Below, one piece after another: positions 1 to 12,890 of a DNA stretch of 64,000 bases. Source of the DNA: Orientallactaga sibirica (taxonomy: Eukaryota > Chordata > Mammalia > Rodentia > Dipodidae); NCBI GenBank assembly GCA_036365145.1, contig JAEOAD010000029.1, positions 22,491,001 to 22,555,000 of the forward strand, written 5' to 3'. Every line of letters starts with the position of its first letter. The stretch's first letter is position 1. Both the position numbers and the translations under genes were made by a program. A model generated the notes under the pieces. It saw only the letters and a list, made by a program, of their open reading frames with translations, was not told where the DNA came from and did no database searches.

Positions 1-2390
1 GATCTGTGTGTAGAATGGTCTTCATGGGAAAAGAAGACAGAGCTACAACACATGCACATATCCCAAACTTAAGTTCTTTTTACTACCTTGCCCAAGCTGG
101 ACCTCTAAGGTAAAGCCATCAGGGAAACAAACTTCCTACCTGCCTCATCCCATGCAGCTCAGCTTGTCAGCATCTGAGCTCCCATCTGACCCTACCAGCT
201 TCTCCAGTGAGTCTAATGTTAACTCAGGCTGAAGGAAGGTCATTTTTCACACACAGCTGAGCAAGTGTCAGGCATCCAAGAAACAGCAGCTTCTTCCAGC
301 TCCCCATCAGAGACATGTGGACATTTTTAAACATTAAGTAAAATTTGAACAATATTCACATTTAATGAAGAGTTAGGTTATACCCTAAGAAAATAGAATT
401 AACTATCTATAGCCCTGATCATCTGTGTTTAATTTCCTTTCCAGTCTCTGGAAGTTACCAGAAAAGGACATAATTTGGTCTCATGTGAGCAAGAAATACA
501 AACAAATTAAGTGCCAGATTCCACTTGTCTAAAACTGGTCAATTAATAGCCCTTACCTAACGGTGTTGTTTTTACTTGAGTTAAAGCATTACTGAAAATT
601 TCTCTTCCACACAAAATCAAAGAGATTTTTTTTTATTTCTTTGCTTCATTCCCCTCATAAGGGGTATGCTCAGTTTTGTTTTAAATTGAAAACTCCCAAG
701 TTCCAGCTGGTCTTGTCTTCTCAGCCCATCCCCTCACCAGCAAGCAGTCCTCCCTTTGGTCAGAAATTAAAAAGGAATACAGACTGGTGCTCTGCAGAAA
801 AGTAAAGGGAGATAGATGGGAATACTTGTTCCTGACCTTCAGAAAAAGAATTGTTAGGCACTATAAATTTGTTTTCTGCAAAGGGGAGCATACAAATGTG
901 CTCTATCAGGATGGAGAAGGCATTTGCACCTGGAACGTAGAACACAGAAAATAAATCGATCAAATTAATTTCTAGCTGTCAGCTCTGGAGGCTCATTTCC
1001 CATCAGCTGCCTTGGGAGGCAAAGGAGCAGTTAACTTGTAATGATTGGGGAAAGTGAGGACCAGCAATGGATTGGCATATGGGCTCTGCAAAGAGTGTCT
1101 TTATTTTACCATCCTTATTAAATTTGCCCTGTCTTATGCTACTATGGGGAAATGGAGAATGACCATAGGAGAGTGTCATGCCCTCATGCTCATCTGTGCT
1201 TTGGCTTGTCCCTTCACCCCTTGACATTGCCTGCACAAGGTACTCCTTTGACTGGAAGGAGACTAGCATCCCTGACAGGTACCTAGTAATTCTCTACTCC
1301 ATCACCAGGGAAGGAGAAGATTCTGATAGGGTGCACAATGTCAGGGAAGATTTCAAAAAGGAAAATATACATAAAATGTCAAGTGCTGAAAGTAATATTG
1401 GGCATACTGCCACAAAAGTATGTTCAGGAAAAGCCTTGGCCATATAACCCAAAATCATCAGTAATAACATAATGGACATGGTGGCACTTTTTATTATTTT
1501 AAATAATGATTCATTCTCTGCTGCCTCATTTTGTCAGCTGGATACCTTACTAATCCTTATAACACATTCAAATTTTGGCTTATCAATATGGATGACACTA
1601 ACCTGATACATGTAAGAATTCACTTCCCTAATATATGTTACTTTTAGGGTTACAAGTGAAATAACTTAGGTAACAGTGGTGGTGGGGGGGGGAGGTCAAC
1701 ACACAGATTAGTTCTAAGACAAGCATTAGCTAGTGGGTTAGATTATGAGTAGCTAAAAATTGCTAAACTTCATATAAAGGTAATCACACGAAAAAGCTTG
1801 AATCTGATCTGTAATTTCATAGTTTGTGATTCCAAGGAATGGCTGTGTATCTTGGGTATTAACTTAAACAAATGTTGAGATATCATCAGTTGCAAGCAGA
1901 ATGAGCTATTAGGTTATTGGTAGGTGTGCAATGTTTTGATGGACTAATTGAATCAATCTGGTCCTCTGATTTGGAGCATTATTTCCTCAATCTGTCAGGT
2001 TCTCCCCCTCTTTCTACACCCACAGAAACACAGATTTTAGTTATGGCACTGTCCAAGAACATTCCATGCCCTTCCTGTTGTAATGGATGGAGAATGATCC
2101 CACATCAACCCATATATCATGATGACTGGATATGTTGAAATATATAGATGTGATTCTCTGTTGAGTTTCTGCTTTAACCTATTTAGATCTGCTTGCTGAT
2201 TGCAGAACAACTTAGTCTTTGTGTGGTCTTACATGTCAATTACCAGCAACAACCAATAAATAGATGTAATATATTCATATTTCATGAAAATATAATTAAC
2301 AAGATTTTTATTAAATATCCCTGCCGTGACTGTCAATGTCAGAAAATGATATTTAATTTCAGGAAAAGTATGGTTTCAGAAATTGATTCT

Positions 2391-2430
2391 GGGGCTAGAG
2401 AGATGGCTTAGTGGTTAAGGCAAAGCAAGG
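2391..2430 (+). repeat. Head fragment of a tRNA-derived (DIP/B2-like) SINE
   Basis: About 40 bases match the tRNA-like head (ggctagagagatggcttag, then tggttaaggc) of the SINE family found complete elsewhere in the window. The body is missing. Confidence 0.6.
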
Positions 2431-3699
2431 TGGAAACCAACAGTTAGATTTTGATGGAGCAGTGTAAACTATGAAATTAATGCCTGTAACTTGATATGAT
2501 GAAGGAACACACAGAGGACACATACTTTGTGATTTCGTACTTACCCTCTTCAGTGTGTGTGTGTGTGATTTGCTTTCTAAAATCTGAGTGCATCTGACAT
2601 GGAAGGATACTGTAAGTAGTCAAAAAAGAAAATACTGAAGAAAAGCAGATTAGCACTCTGAAGTTCATAAAGTATCCAAAAATATTACCATGGCCTTTTT
2701 TTTTTAAAAAAAAAAAAAACCAACATTGAAACACATTGCCTAATCTAGCCCCAAATTTATAAGGCCATTACATTGATAATCATTATGCCTGGTTTTGATT
2801 CCTACTTTGGTTATAAATTGTCAGAGAAGGCATCTGAAAAAACTCACATTTTAGTTCTCTACTTAGATGTCCTGTCTTTCTCATCATGAGTCATTTAAAA
2901 AATGTCTCTATATTGCATGAGTACCGAGGACAGTCACCGCCCCCCCCCCAGCATGTGGCCTAACCATAGCTCTGAAATTTAGAAAATAAGTTGGAAATGA
3001 TTCCTTGACCTGGTCTTCTCTGACTGCCCCTAGACTTCTTATCCCAGAAAATTTTGTCATTATTCAAAGGCTGAGTTGCTTGATTAATAATATTTCCTTT
3101 AGAATCTAGGGAATTAAATGATAGTATTGTCCTTTTTCTACTGAAGTAGCTCAGAGCTCAGTAGTCTGGTAATAGCTCTTATGAATTTATTGAAATAACT
3201 AAGTGCCAAGTGCTGTGCTCATCAGATGGATATCCATTAAGGACAAATGTCCTTATTTGGGTGACGTGATGGCCATGAGTCTATGCTTTGAAACAACATA
3301 CACTGCAATAAGAGGGGACTGCTCTTGCCTGTCATTCTTTGACCACATGGTCACTCTGCATTAGTTCTCAACATCACCATCTATTCTAAGGATAGCATGG
3401 CAGGTGGAGGGCAGGTTTCTGTCTTTGAGAAGCTGAAAATGTAATTGTAGAGGCAACCTTATAGAGGAAAATAATTTTAATGAACTATAGGATAAATTTT
3501 GTACCTCGTATTGTCAGAATTCAGCATACAGGGATGAGGTCTACTGGGGAAAGGCTCCCTGGACTGTGTGGGTTTCAACTTGACTTTTTGATTAAGCAGA
3601 AAAGAAGGGGAACTATGTAAGCACAAGCATCCGATAGCACTGTGGCCCTTGGGCGTGGAATTCTTGACAATCTATAGGGAATCAAGTGGCTCAGAGGGC

Positions 3700-3830
3700 A
3701 TACTAGTTTAGGAGGCAGAACAGGGTTTTAACTCCATGATCGTAGATCTACTAAACCTCTCTGATTCTCCATGTTCTCATTTGTAAATCTTTCAGAAAAG
3801 TTACCTCATAAAATTGGATTATACATCACC
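3700..3830 (+). repeat. MIR SINE fragment
   Basis: The order of words resembles the MIR core: a gcagaacagggtttta segment, then ctaaacctctctgattctcc and ttctcatttgtaaat, corresponding to the MIR phrase for cctctctgtgcctcagtttcctcatctgtaaaa. It is diverged, as expected for an ancient mammalian SINE. Confidence 0.55.
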
Positions 3831-3949
3831 ACATACTCTGTTAACTTTCCAGGATATTCCATATCTACAGGCAGAACCCTGCTCTGTCTCACTTTGCAAA
3901 CAGGTCTTAAATGCTTATCCTCAAACATTTGTCCATTTGTGGCTTATCT

Positions 3950-4460
3950 GTGTCAAACTCCATCATTGCCTCAAGATGAAAATGACAGGTTTTCTGGCAT
4001 CTTGAAGCTGATTTTCATCTCCAGCCATGGTCCCTGCTGATTCTCCCCTTACCCTTAGTCACATGCCCCCGTCATGCTCCTGCACCCCTGCCCCTGGCTC
4101 ACATAGCTCCTTCTCCTTATAATGCCCTTTCTATGCCATAGGATCTTTTGTTGTCTCCTCTTCCCTTTACATAGGACCTGCCTTTTTGTAAGAATTGGCA
4201 CTTACATACTTCAAATTTTTCCTAAATAACTTCTGTACCCACAATCTTCTTATGATAATCTCACCCTGTTTGGTTCTCACTCCAGCTAGCATAGCCTTCC
4301 ATGGCAATAAGTTTTGTGTTTGATTGTTCTTGCTTCTTAGTGGCCTGGTTCAGCCAGGGAGATGTGAGTGGCTTAAAGGCAAAGATTATGTCTATTACTT
4401 TGTTTGATGTCCAGATCTTAGCATGGTGAGAGTTATGTTGAGTGAAGAAGTGAGTGGATA
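3950..4460 (+). repeat. LINE-2 3'-end remnant
   Basis: The end of the block has the L2 3'-end word order (gcaaagattatgtctatt, then ccagatcttagcatggtgag and gagtgaagaagtgagtgg). The upstream part looks like the decayed end of the L2 frame. The match is from memory of the family only. Confidence 0.5.
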
Positions 4461-5169
4461 GAGAAGACGAGCTGTGTTTTTCTCATTTTATCTTTCGTCT
4501 TTTTCTATTCTCTAGGCTGGAGCAGAAATATTATATGTGGCAAAGAATTTGTCTCATGGTTGTACATTGAAACTGTTTTGCTATGTGAAGAGCAAGAAGC
4601 AGAAATGAGACAAAGATATGTTTTAAAGCTTTCCCATGTTATTTTGAACAACCCATAGGTTGGGTGAGCTCAACCAGGCAGACCCTGGTCTGCTTGCTGG
4701 AGTATAGTCAGGCTTTGTTCGAGGCCTGAGTGGGTTAATGCCTCTGAATCAGGGTAGGTTGAATTCTTGCAAACCTCTCAATACTGTGAGTGCCTCTTTC
4801 TCCTGTAGTTGTGAAGCATGAGGAATCCCTCTGCATCAGTCTCAGTGTGAGTACCCCTGACTCTCATCTATTGTATCTGGGTAGTCACCAGGAGCAAGCT
4901 GGTCTTAAGCTCCTAATGAAGTCATTCAAGCCTGACTTAAATCTCTTCTCTCACCAGCCTGCTCTTCATTCTCACTATCAAAGTTATGCCTTGTTTTCTC
5001 TGCTGTTGTAGCCTGTGCCTTGGAAGGTGGAATGGTTGCTAGAAGTCTCATATCAGCTTGTCCAACGTCCTTCCTACTGTTTTATTTAATTATGTATTTA
5101 ATTTTTCTGTATGTAGTATGGGGATTGAGCCCATAGCATTACTGTGCAATAATGCTAGCCCTTCCTCTA

Positions 5170-5342
5170 TTTTTATTTTTTATTTTTTATTTTTTTTTGG
5201 TTTTTCGAGGTCGGGTCTCACTCTGGTTCAGGCTGACCTGTAATTCACTATGTAGACTCAGGGTGGCCTCAAACTCTCAGCAATCCTCCTACCTCTGCCT
5301 CCCGAGTGCTGGGATTAAAGGCATGCGCCACCACGCCCGGTT

Positions 5343-5343
<1 letters not shown>
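5170..5343 (-). repeat. B1 SINE
   Basis: This is the reverse complement of a complete 7SL-derived B1. A T-rich tail at 5170-5198 is followed by gggtctcactctggttcagg, the cctctgcctcccgagtgctg block and the head ccaccacgcccgg. The ORFs here are not genes. Confidence 0.9.

Positions 5344-5344
<1 letters not shown>

Positions 5345-5379
<35 letters not shown>
5345..5379. repeat. Poly-T tract of 35 bases
   Basis: Uninterrupted T run between two minus-strand 7SL-type SINEs. It is best read as the A-tail of the older right-hand element, into which the left-hand B1 inserted. Confidence 0.9.
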
Positions 5380-5380
<1 letters not shown>

Positions 5381-5505
5381 AATCAAGATCTTGTTATGGT
5401 GTCTTGAATTCACTCTGTAGCCCCTGCAGGTCAGAAGCCCAAGTTCTTCCTGCATTCTGAACTACCCAAGTAGCTGTGATTACAGGCCTGCCACAAGGCC
5501 CGAGT
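5381..5505 (-). repeat. Old B1-like SINE remnant
   Basis: Diverged minus-strand 7SL-like sequence: cactctgtagcccctgcagg in the body and gctgtgattacaggcctgcc near the head, preceded on the left by the poly-T tract that would be its A-tail. It is older than the neighbouring B1. Confidence 0.55.
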
Positions 5506-5764
5506 CCTGAGCCTTTTATAAGTATGTTGCTATGACTTCTTGGATGGCTGCTTCACTGATGCTCCACTCTCTACAAGGATAGTGAGTGTCACACCCATTG
5601 GCAGCATTACATAGGACACAGTACACATCTAGACCTGGGGACCCACTCCAGATTCACACATTGGCTCTGCCATTTGCTGACTCTTAGTTTCTTGTGTATC
5701 ACTTGTAAAATGGAGAAAAAGTGATGCTTTTTTTGAAGTTTTGTTGTTAGCAGTAAGGAGCATT

Positions 5765-5925
5765 GTCGAAGGATCTGTGGCATGCTCTTTGGAGTTAGAC
5801 TTCTGGAGTTCAAACCTTGTCTGATGACTCTGGAGTTATGGGAAAGCTGCTGACCTCTGTGTGCTTCAGTTTCCTCAACTATAAAATGAAATGATAATAA
5901 CAGTACCTACTTCATAGTCTAAAAC
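5765..5925 (+). repeat. MIR SINE
   Basis: Clear MIR architecture: ctttggagttagacttctgg, then tgggaaagctgctgacctct, gtgcttcagtttcctcaact and ataacagtacctacttcata in the family order. It is well preserved for an ancient SINE. Confidence 0.85.
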
Positions 5926-6409
5926 TGTGCTTGATTGACAGCACTTTGCATTCCAATTCTTGAATGAATGCAGGTGTTGTGAGAATGTAAAGCAATTTTT
6001 GAATTTGAAAGTTTCTTCACTTTGAACTTTCAACTTTGAAAGCGTCTTCAGCACTGCACAGCTAATAACCAGGACTCTCTGCAACGTCAATTTCTCTGAG
6101 TCCTAGAGATAGAAAACTGCTAGGATATTTTCTTACTATCTTACTACTTTTGGGGTGACAACAATGGTCATAGTGTATGTGCATGTGTGAGTTTCAATGG
6201 AAGGAATCTGAAATCAGAATGACCCAGCTGGTTTTATCACCCTTGGTTCCCAGAAAAATCTGCTTTGGGCGTTAAATCACAAGGTCTCACTCTTACTCAA
6301 AATATTCGTGAATGATGATAGTAATTAGCCCTTTCTAATTGAAAATGTGTGAAAAACTCTCAAAATGCTTTATTTTTATAGACTTGTGAGAATGTGATGA
6401 TGTGAGTTA

Positions 6410-6457
<48 letters not shown>
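6410..6457. repeat. (TA)n microsatellite, about 24 units
   Basis: Uninterrupted alternating TA of about 48 bp. It generates a spurious Tyr-Ile frame on the minus strand. Likely length-variable. Confidence 0.98.
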
Positions 6458-6460
<3 letters not shown>

Positions 6461-6699
6461 GTAAGTGAAAGTGAGTGTGATTTTACTTAGGGAAAATTTC
6501 TGTTGCCTCAACATTGCAAGACTGGGCACCATTTGACATGTGAAGAGACTAGTAGGTCTATGGGTTTCTAGATAGGTATGTCTCATCACCCAGGGTGGAG
6601 TACTAAAGCCTAAGTGGCTGGCCCCATACCCAGCATTTCTGAATTCAGAAGGTGGGGGTCTTTTATTAGGTCACTGATATCAGAAATTTGCCATATAAT

Positions 6700-6805
6700 A
6701 AGAGCTAGGGAGTTTTTTAGAATCAGGCCCATCTCAGACCTACAGAATCACCACCTCCAGAATAAATGCACATTTCACAAGCCCACCTGGTGCTTCTTAT
6801 GATGG
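6700..6805 (+). repeat. MER5A-like hAT DNA-transposon remnant
   Basis: The order gaatcaggcccatctcagac, ctacagaatcaccacctcc, cacaagcccacctggtgctt follows the MER5A pattern of a gggccccaccccagacctac-type block then a caggtgattct-type block. It is a non-autonomous, long inactive element. The family call is from memory. Confidence 0.5.
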
Positions 6806-7664
6806 GGTGAACTTGGATAGTTCTAGAAAAGAGAATCATCTGCAAGACCTTTCCCTGGCTGGCTTCACTGAGAGAGCAAAGCTGATGAATACTAGAGAAA
6901 TACTACTTGGCAACACTCAAATTCAGATTAAATTTGGAAGGAATGATGGTCTTCTATGAGTTCTGCATATTAGGATGAGCTGGGGAGTGTCAACACCCTC
7001 AACAACAAGTGAATTGAAACTTGAACATGGTTGCCAGGCTTCAATATTTTCTGCTCATTCCTGGACATTCCCATGTACACCAAAGCTAAAAAGGACAGAA
7101 ACAGACTCAGATCCTGATCTTGACTTTGTAGCCAATTAGCTAGCTACATAACCAAGGAGCTGTTTACTAATATTTTGAGCATTAGTTCTTTCTTGATAAA
7201 TAGAGATTTATGACACATGAGAAAGAGGAGAGTTTGTTTGGACTATGTCTATGGTTCTCAGCCTTGACTGTATGTCTGAATTATCAGAAGGAAATAATAA
7301 AAATGTATTATCTTTGGATCCAAAGGGCCCGTGCAAGAATCCGCAGGGGTAAGACTTTTGGACATCTATGTTTTTTTTCTTTTCTTCTTTTTTTTTTTTT
7401 TTTTTAATTCCCCAGTTGTTAGAATGTGCATCCAGGGCTAGAACTATTGAATTAGAGGATTTCTAAAATCCCATTTAGTCCTGCATTATGTGTTTCTGTA
7501 TGAGTTGGTCACTAAGTTCCTATTGCCAGTGTTCAATAGTCTTCTGAAAATAACAGACTACATTTTCAAATGTCAAGCACACACCCTCTATCAAATGGCT
7601 TTCCTCACCTTGTACTTATTACAGTGTGTTGGCTCAATTACATACATATATATATGAAATTAAT

Positions 7665-7820
7665 CTTGGTATAATATTTGCTGTATGATACCTTACAAAC
7701 ATTCTCATTAAGAGAGCTGGGCATCATTGCATCTATTTTACAAAGGAGGACATGACAATTTGAAGAGAGTAAGCTTCTCATGTGCCAGAACTATCCAAAC
7801 GTTCACATCCCATGCCAGGT
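7665..7820 (-). repeat. MIR SINE (reverse orientation)
   Basis: Reads as an inverted MIR: ttacaaacattctcattaag, then catctattttacaaaggagg and agtaagcttctcatgtgcc, corresponding to the family's cattttacagatgaggaaac and ttaagtaacttgcccaaggt regions. Confidence 0.6.
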
Positions 7821-8932
7821 GCATTATGCTGATACTTTTAAAGTTGGAATATACCTGCAAACCACAGTGGAACCTGAAAAATAATCTGATTCAGTATGTC
7901 TATGACAGGCTTGTGATTCTGGGTACCTAACAGGCAATCTCCTAAGTGTGCTTTTTAAAAATTCCACCTGTGCACAAGGCTTTGAGTAGCAAAGTTTTGC
8001 CCACTCTGACTCACACTCTGTTCTTGTGGCATTACTGTGCCTACATGTACAAATTCCCACATCCTGGCATATCCTTCCCAGAGTTCTCTTTTCCTCTCAC
8101 TAGACTGGGAATTTTTGCTCTCAATTCAAAGGTGCTGCCTCTACTGCAATTTTGTACTGAATATTGGTGAGTTATTTTAAAAGATTCTTATATCTCGTTT
8201 GCAATATTTTCAGACTCCATAGCTTTTTTTGTTCCTGAAGACAAACTACATTTTTTAGACAACATTTATTGGTGAAGTAAAATAGTGATATAGGTCAATA
8301 TAAATATATGAAGATCAAAAGTGAAGAAAGACTTGCCTTTGAAGAACATTACTGAGAAGATCATGGGAAAGGATCTTAACTTATATAGCTCCATTGACCA
8401 GAAGCAAGAAATATGTAGGCTGGAGCATTCAAAACAACTATAGCCCTGATAGCTAAATGGATATGTACCAATCATGCCCTCGTTATGGTCTTCATACTTA
8501 GAATTGTCCCATCATAGCTCAAGGCTCAGCAAACCTTCATTGCTATGAGCAATAACTCTTTTTGGCTCTATGTATCATGTAGAATCTCACAAATTTTAAT
8601 GTATGTGTTTTATCCATTCTATTTAAGTGTAAGGTTTAAATAGCTTAGCTTGAAGACCACATAATAACAAGCCACTAGCTGCATTTGGTTCATGGCTCAT
8701 GGCCAAAAATCGTGGCTATTTAATCACCAGATAATGCCAATAGAAACAAATGTACATCCCTCTGTGCATAGCATACACAGTTATAAAAGAATAGATGCTA
8801 AATTCTTTAAAAATTTACTTAGGCTTTGGGCAATGTCAAAATGTACATTTTAATTATCACTAATTTAACTAAACCCTTACATTGATGGACAGCAAATATC
8901 TTAATAATAGCCCTTCTTTGCCTTTTCCCTTC

Positions 8933-8936
<4 letters not shown>

Positions 8937-8967
<31 letters not shown>
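8937..8967. repeat. (CA)n microsatellite
   Basis: About 15 uninterrupted CA units, followed directly by a short gggatctca tandem array. Confidence 0.97.
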
Positions 8968-8969
<2 letters not shown>

Positions 8970-9003
8970 GATCTCAGGGATCTCAGGGATTCAGGGATCT
9001 CAC
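8968..9003. repeat. Short gggatctca tandem array
   Basis: Four copies of a 9-base unit, the third lacking a base or two (gggattca). It abuts the CA tract and probably arose by slippage. Confidence 0.9.
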
Positions 9004-9292
9004 AACAGGAATCTATGCCAGAACCTACTTGAGACAAAGGCCCAGGGTTAATGGAATAGGCACCCTTATAGAGAGCACAGAGATAAACAGAAGCAAGATG
9101 CATAGAATTTCTTCATTATTTGCTCCTTTCTAGGAATATTAGTCAGGATGTCATCTTTAGCTTTCTTTCCCAGAGTAAATTGAAAGGTCAGTTGTACTGG
9201 CCATTCACCTACATGACTGATTCAGACAAAAGAAGAAAAAATGACCTTCTGAGGGTGAAACCAAAAGAATTCCCTTGTAAAAGTTGCTGAAG

Positions 9293-9449
9293 CCAGGTAT
9301 TGTGGCACACGACTTCAATCCCAGCACTCAGGAAGCCAAGGTAGGAGGATCACTGTGAGTTCTAGGCCATCCTGAGACTACATAGTGAACTCCAGGTCAG
9401 CCTGGGCTAGAGTGAGACCCTACCTCAAAAAACAAAACAGAAAAAAAAA
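9293..9449 (+). repeat. B1 SINE
   Basis: Full B1: agccaggtattgtggcacac at the head, tcccagcactcaggaagcca, ctacatagtgaactccagg, ending ctacctcaaaaaac and an A-tail. Imperfect flanking duplication (aaagttgctga against aaagtggctaa). Confidence 0.92.
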
Positions 9450-10605
9450 AAGTGGCTAAGCTGAGGCATAGTTGAAGGGCATTGTAGGGCCAGGCCTGAT
9501 CCTATGGGCATTGGTAACAAGAATAACCTTGGCTGAGAATCCATGGGTACTTGTGCAAGAGCAGCTGCTCCTTCCTCTTAGTCTCCCCAGAGCCTGAGGA
9601 TGAAGCTGGGATGCATCTGTGACCATGCCTGACCATGGCTCTGGACTGTGGTAGCCACATCTGCTGCCCAGTGAGGTAGAGGTGGCAATTTGAAGAAAAG
9701 GGATCCTAAGTGCTAGAGTCCTTTCTAAGAGGGGTCTAGGTTATGTGTACTGACCCTGCTGTCCACCCTCCAATACTTCTCTGATCCTATCTCTAGATAG
9801 CTTGGAAATATTGTAGGTTTCAGTGCTGAGCCAAGCACTGATGTATTTGTAGCCATGAGTTACTGTGTGGCTCAAGGAGAGAATTAAATGTAGGATATTC
9901 GTTCCTCAATATCCCACTTGGGGAGAGATTTGTGAAAATGCTGGTTACCACTGGGACAAAAATGGGTTTTGCTAACTGTGATGAGTCTTACATGACAGAG
10001 GCAGGAATGAATCATGAAACCTGTAGCAGATGGGATGAAAGTTGGGTTAAAGATGTCAGTAAGCCAGGTAAAACACTCCTAGGTGGTGATAAGCAAGGCA
10101 TTTAAAATAGGCATCAGGATGCAGAATAGGAAGAAAGATGAGGTAACAGAAGTGATACGAGTGTGGAAAAATAGAGACTGGGGTGTTAGACTATCAAAAA
10201 CAGCTCTGCAACACTGGCATGACTATGTTGGTACTATGTAGAATACCTGAAATGGAGATATGTGGACTTGTATTTCATCTAGGAATGCATGGCCTTGCCA
10301 ATAGAGGAAGTGGGTACTCTCTTATGTATCCATACTCTAACTTGGCAGTACGTAGAGTTAAAACCTCATGAATGAACTTGAACATAAGAACATATATGAA
10401 ACAATCTGGAATTAAGAGAGGGTAACTGTTAGAAGTCCTTAGAAAGAAGTTCTGGGATCATGCCTTTGTTGGTTGCATAAGAACAGATTTCATTATTAGC
10501 TAAAAGCACTGGGGTTCAGGAGTGAGGAGGGGCAAGGAACTGGAAGACTAGTTGGAGACAGATCAGATGAACCCCAAAAGGTTCGGGGAATCAGAAAAAC
10601 CTGGA

Positions 10606-11140
10606 GCATGTGATTTTTGTCCTTCAGACCATTTATATGGTGTATTACATTTATGGATTTGCATACGGTGAACCATCCCTGCATCTCTGGGATAAAGCCT
10701 ACTTGGTCGGGGTGAATAATCTTTCTGATATATTCTTGTATTCTGTTTGCCAGTATTTTGTTGAGAATTTTTGCATCTATGTTCATGAGGGAGATTGGTC
10801 TGTAATTTTCTTTTTTTGATCTGTCTTTGTCCGGTTTGGGTATCAGGGTGATGCTGGCTTCATAGCAGGATTTTGGTAGAATTCCTTTCTTTTCTATTTT
10901 ATGGAAAAGTTTGAGAAACATTGGTGTTAGTTCTTCCAGGAATGTTTGGTAAAATTCAGCAGTGAATCCATCTGGGCCTGGGCTTTTTTGTGTTGGTAGA
11001 CTTTTTATAAATGCTTGGATCTCTGTAGTTGTTACAGGTCTATTTAAATGGTTTATCTCATCTTGATTTAAATTTGGTAGGTCATATGAATCAAGGCAAT
11101 CATCCATTTCTTTCAGATTTTCAAACTTAGAGGCATACAT
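10606..11140 (-). pseudogene. L1 ORF2 fragment (reverse transcriptase N-terminal part)
   Basis: The translated minus strand has the L1 reverse transcriptase signature [14 protein letters not shown] followed by [10 protein letters not shown] and [12 protein letters not shown]. These are the fingers and early palm blocks of LINE reverse transcriptases. The fragment stops at about 10606, where the flanking sequence loses similarity, so the catalytic FADD block is absent. No function expected. Confidence 0.92.
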
Positions 11141-11470
11141 ATTCTTAAAGTATGTCCGTATGGTTTTCTGAATTTCTTTGGTATGTGTTGTGATGTTGCC
11201 TTTTTCATCTCTAATTTTATAAATTTTTGTCTCTTCTCTCTTTCATTTGGTCAGATTTGCTAAGGATTTATCAATCTTGTTTATCCTTTCAAAGAACCAA
11301 CTTTCTGTTTCATTGATTTTTTTTATTGTTTTTTTTTGTTTCCATTTCGTTAATGTCTGCCCTAACCTTTATTATTTCTTCCTGTCTACTGATTTTTGGT
11401 TTGCCTTGTTATTCTCTTTCCAAGGCCTTAAGGTGAAGCATTAAATTGTTAAGTTGTGAACTCTCTAATT

Positions 11471-12598
11471 TCTTTTTTTTTAATAATTATTTTTTTTATT
11501 GACAACTTCTATACTTACATACAAAAAGTGCATGGTATTTCCTTCCCCTCCCCCCCATTCCCCTTTAGAACTCCAATCTCCATCATATCCCCTCCCTCTC
11601 TCCATTAGTCTCTCTTTTAATTTGATGTCATCATCTTTTACTTCTATTAGGAGGGTCTTGCGAAGGTATTGCTAGGCACTGCAAGGCCATGGATATCAAG
11701 GCCAATTTCTGTCTGGGCAGTTGCATTGTAAGGAGTCGTACCCTTCCTTTGGCTCTTCCATTCTATCCACCCCCTCTTCCACAATGGTCCCTGAGCCTTG
11801 GAGGATGTGACAGAGGTGTTTCAGTGCTGGGCACTCCTCCATCCCTTCTTCTCAGCACTATGTTGCCTTTTGGGTCATCCCAGTGGTCATCGCCATCTGA
11901 AAAGAGAACCTTCTCTAACCAGAAGTGAGAGTAGCATTAATATGTGAATATGAGCATTAAGTGTAGTATTTTCAGGGAAGCTTGGTGGGAATAGTATATA
12001 CATTTAGTCAGACAAGAGCAGGCTTTATACCCGTAAGGCTCATGATCTCACCTACCATAGACTTTTGCTTAGGTTTTTCAGTACCAGTTATGTATTCTCT
12101 CCCATAGAGAGGGCCTTCAGTCCAATTATGGAGCAGTTGGTTACCCCAAGAGTAGACATGCCATTATTGCACCTGTTCAGTCCCTGGGCCTGTCTGACCA
12201 AATTTGTATATTCAGCATCCACTGTTTTCACTGTTGATGACTTCTGTCTCCCATATGCTGCATGCAGTGCAGCTTTTTCCAGCTTTCAGTTGGCTGGTCC
12301 ACAGGGAGAAGGTTTTCCGCTCAGTGCCAGCTTTCTTTCTCAGTGACCTTGCCTCTCAGGCAAGAGATGTTTTCAGCAATAGGGTCTTACTATCTATTTT
12401 TCAAGGGAAACCAAGGGCTTTGGCATAAGCCTTTAATGTTTTGGAGGCTACCGGGATCTCCTTGGCCAACAACTCACTGGAAGTATCCCATCCCAGGTAC
12501 TGAAAATTTTCTAGTAACAGTCTACAGATTCTAGATGTGCCATTATTCAAAAAAGTAATTTTACATAAGTCTTATTCACAATATCTTGAATTTAGATA
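11471..12598 (-). mobile_element. 5'-truncated L1 3' end nested in the older L1
   Basis: About 1.13 kb homologous to the 3' UTR of the full-length L1 (compare 26553-27680: tagaactcc, tcaaggccaatttctgtctg, gagggccttcagtccaatta). It interrupts the older L1 between ctctaatttct and gcacttagag, which are adjacent at 30797-30815. The left T-rich edge is its A-rich 3' end, so it inserted in the same minus orientation. No clear target duplication survives. It is younger than its host. Confidence 0.88.
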
Positions 12599-12890
12599 AG
12601 CACTTAGAGCTATAAATTTCCCTCATAGGACTGCCTTCATTGTGTCCCAAAGGTTTTGGTATGTTGTATTCCCATCATCATTTGATTCTATGAATTTCTT
12701 GATTTCCTTTTTAATTTCTTCAATGACCCATACATCATTCAATAATGTACTGTTTATTCTCCAGGAATTTATGTATTCTCTGTAGTTTTTCTTATTGCTG
12801 ATTTGCAGTTTAATCCCATTGTGGTCAGATAGCATACAAGGGATTATTTCAATTTTCCTGTATTTGTTAAGATTTGATTTGTGTCCTATT

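Noticed and set aside
5152..5460. 102-codon frame with a run of phenylalanines
   Set aside because: Lies across a B1, a poly-T tract and an old SINE; pure repeat translation.
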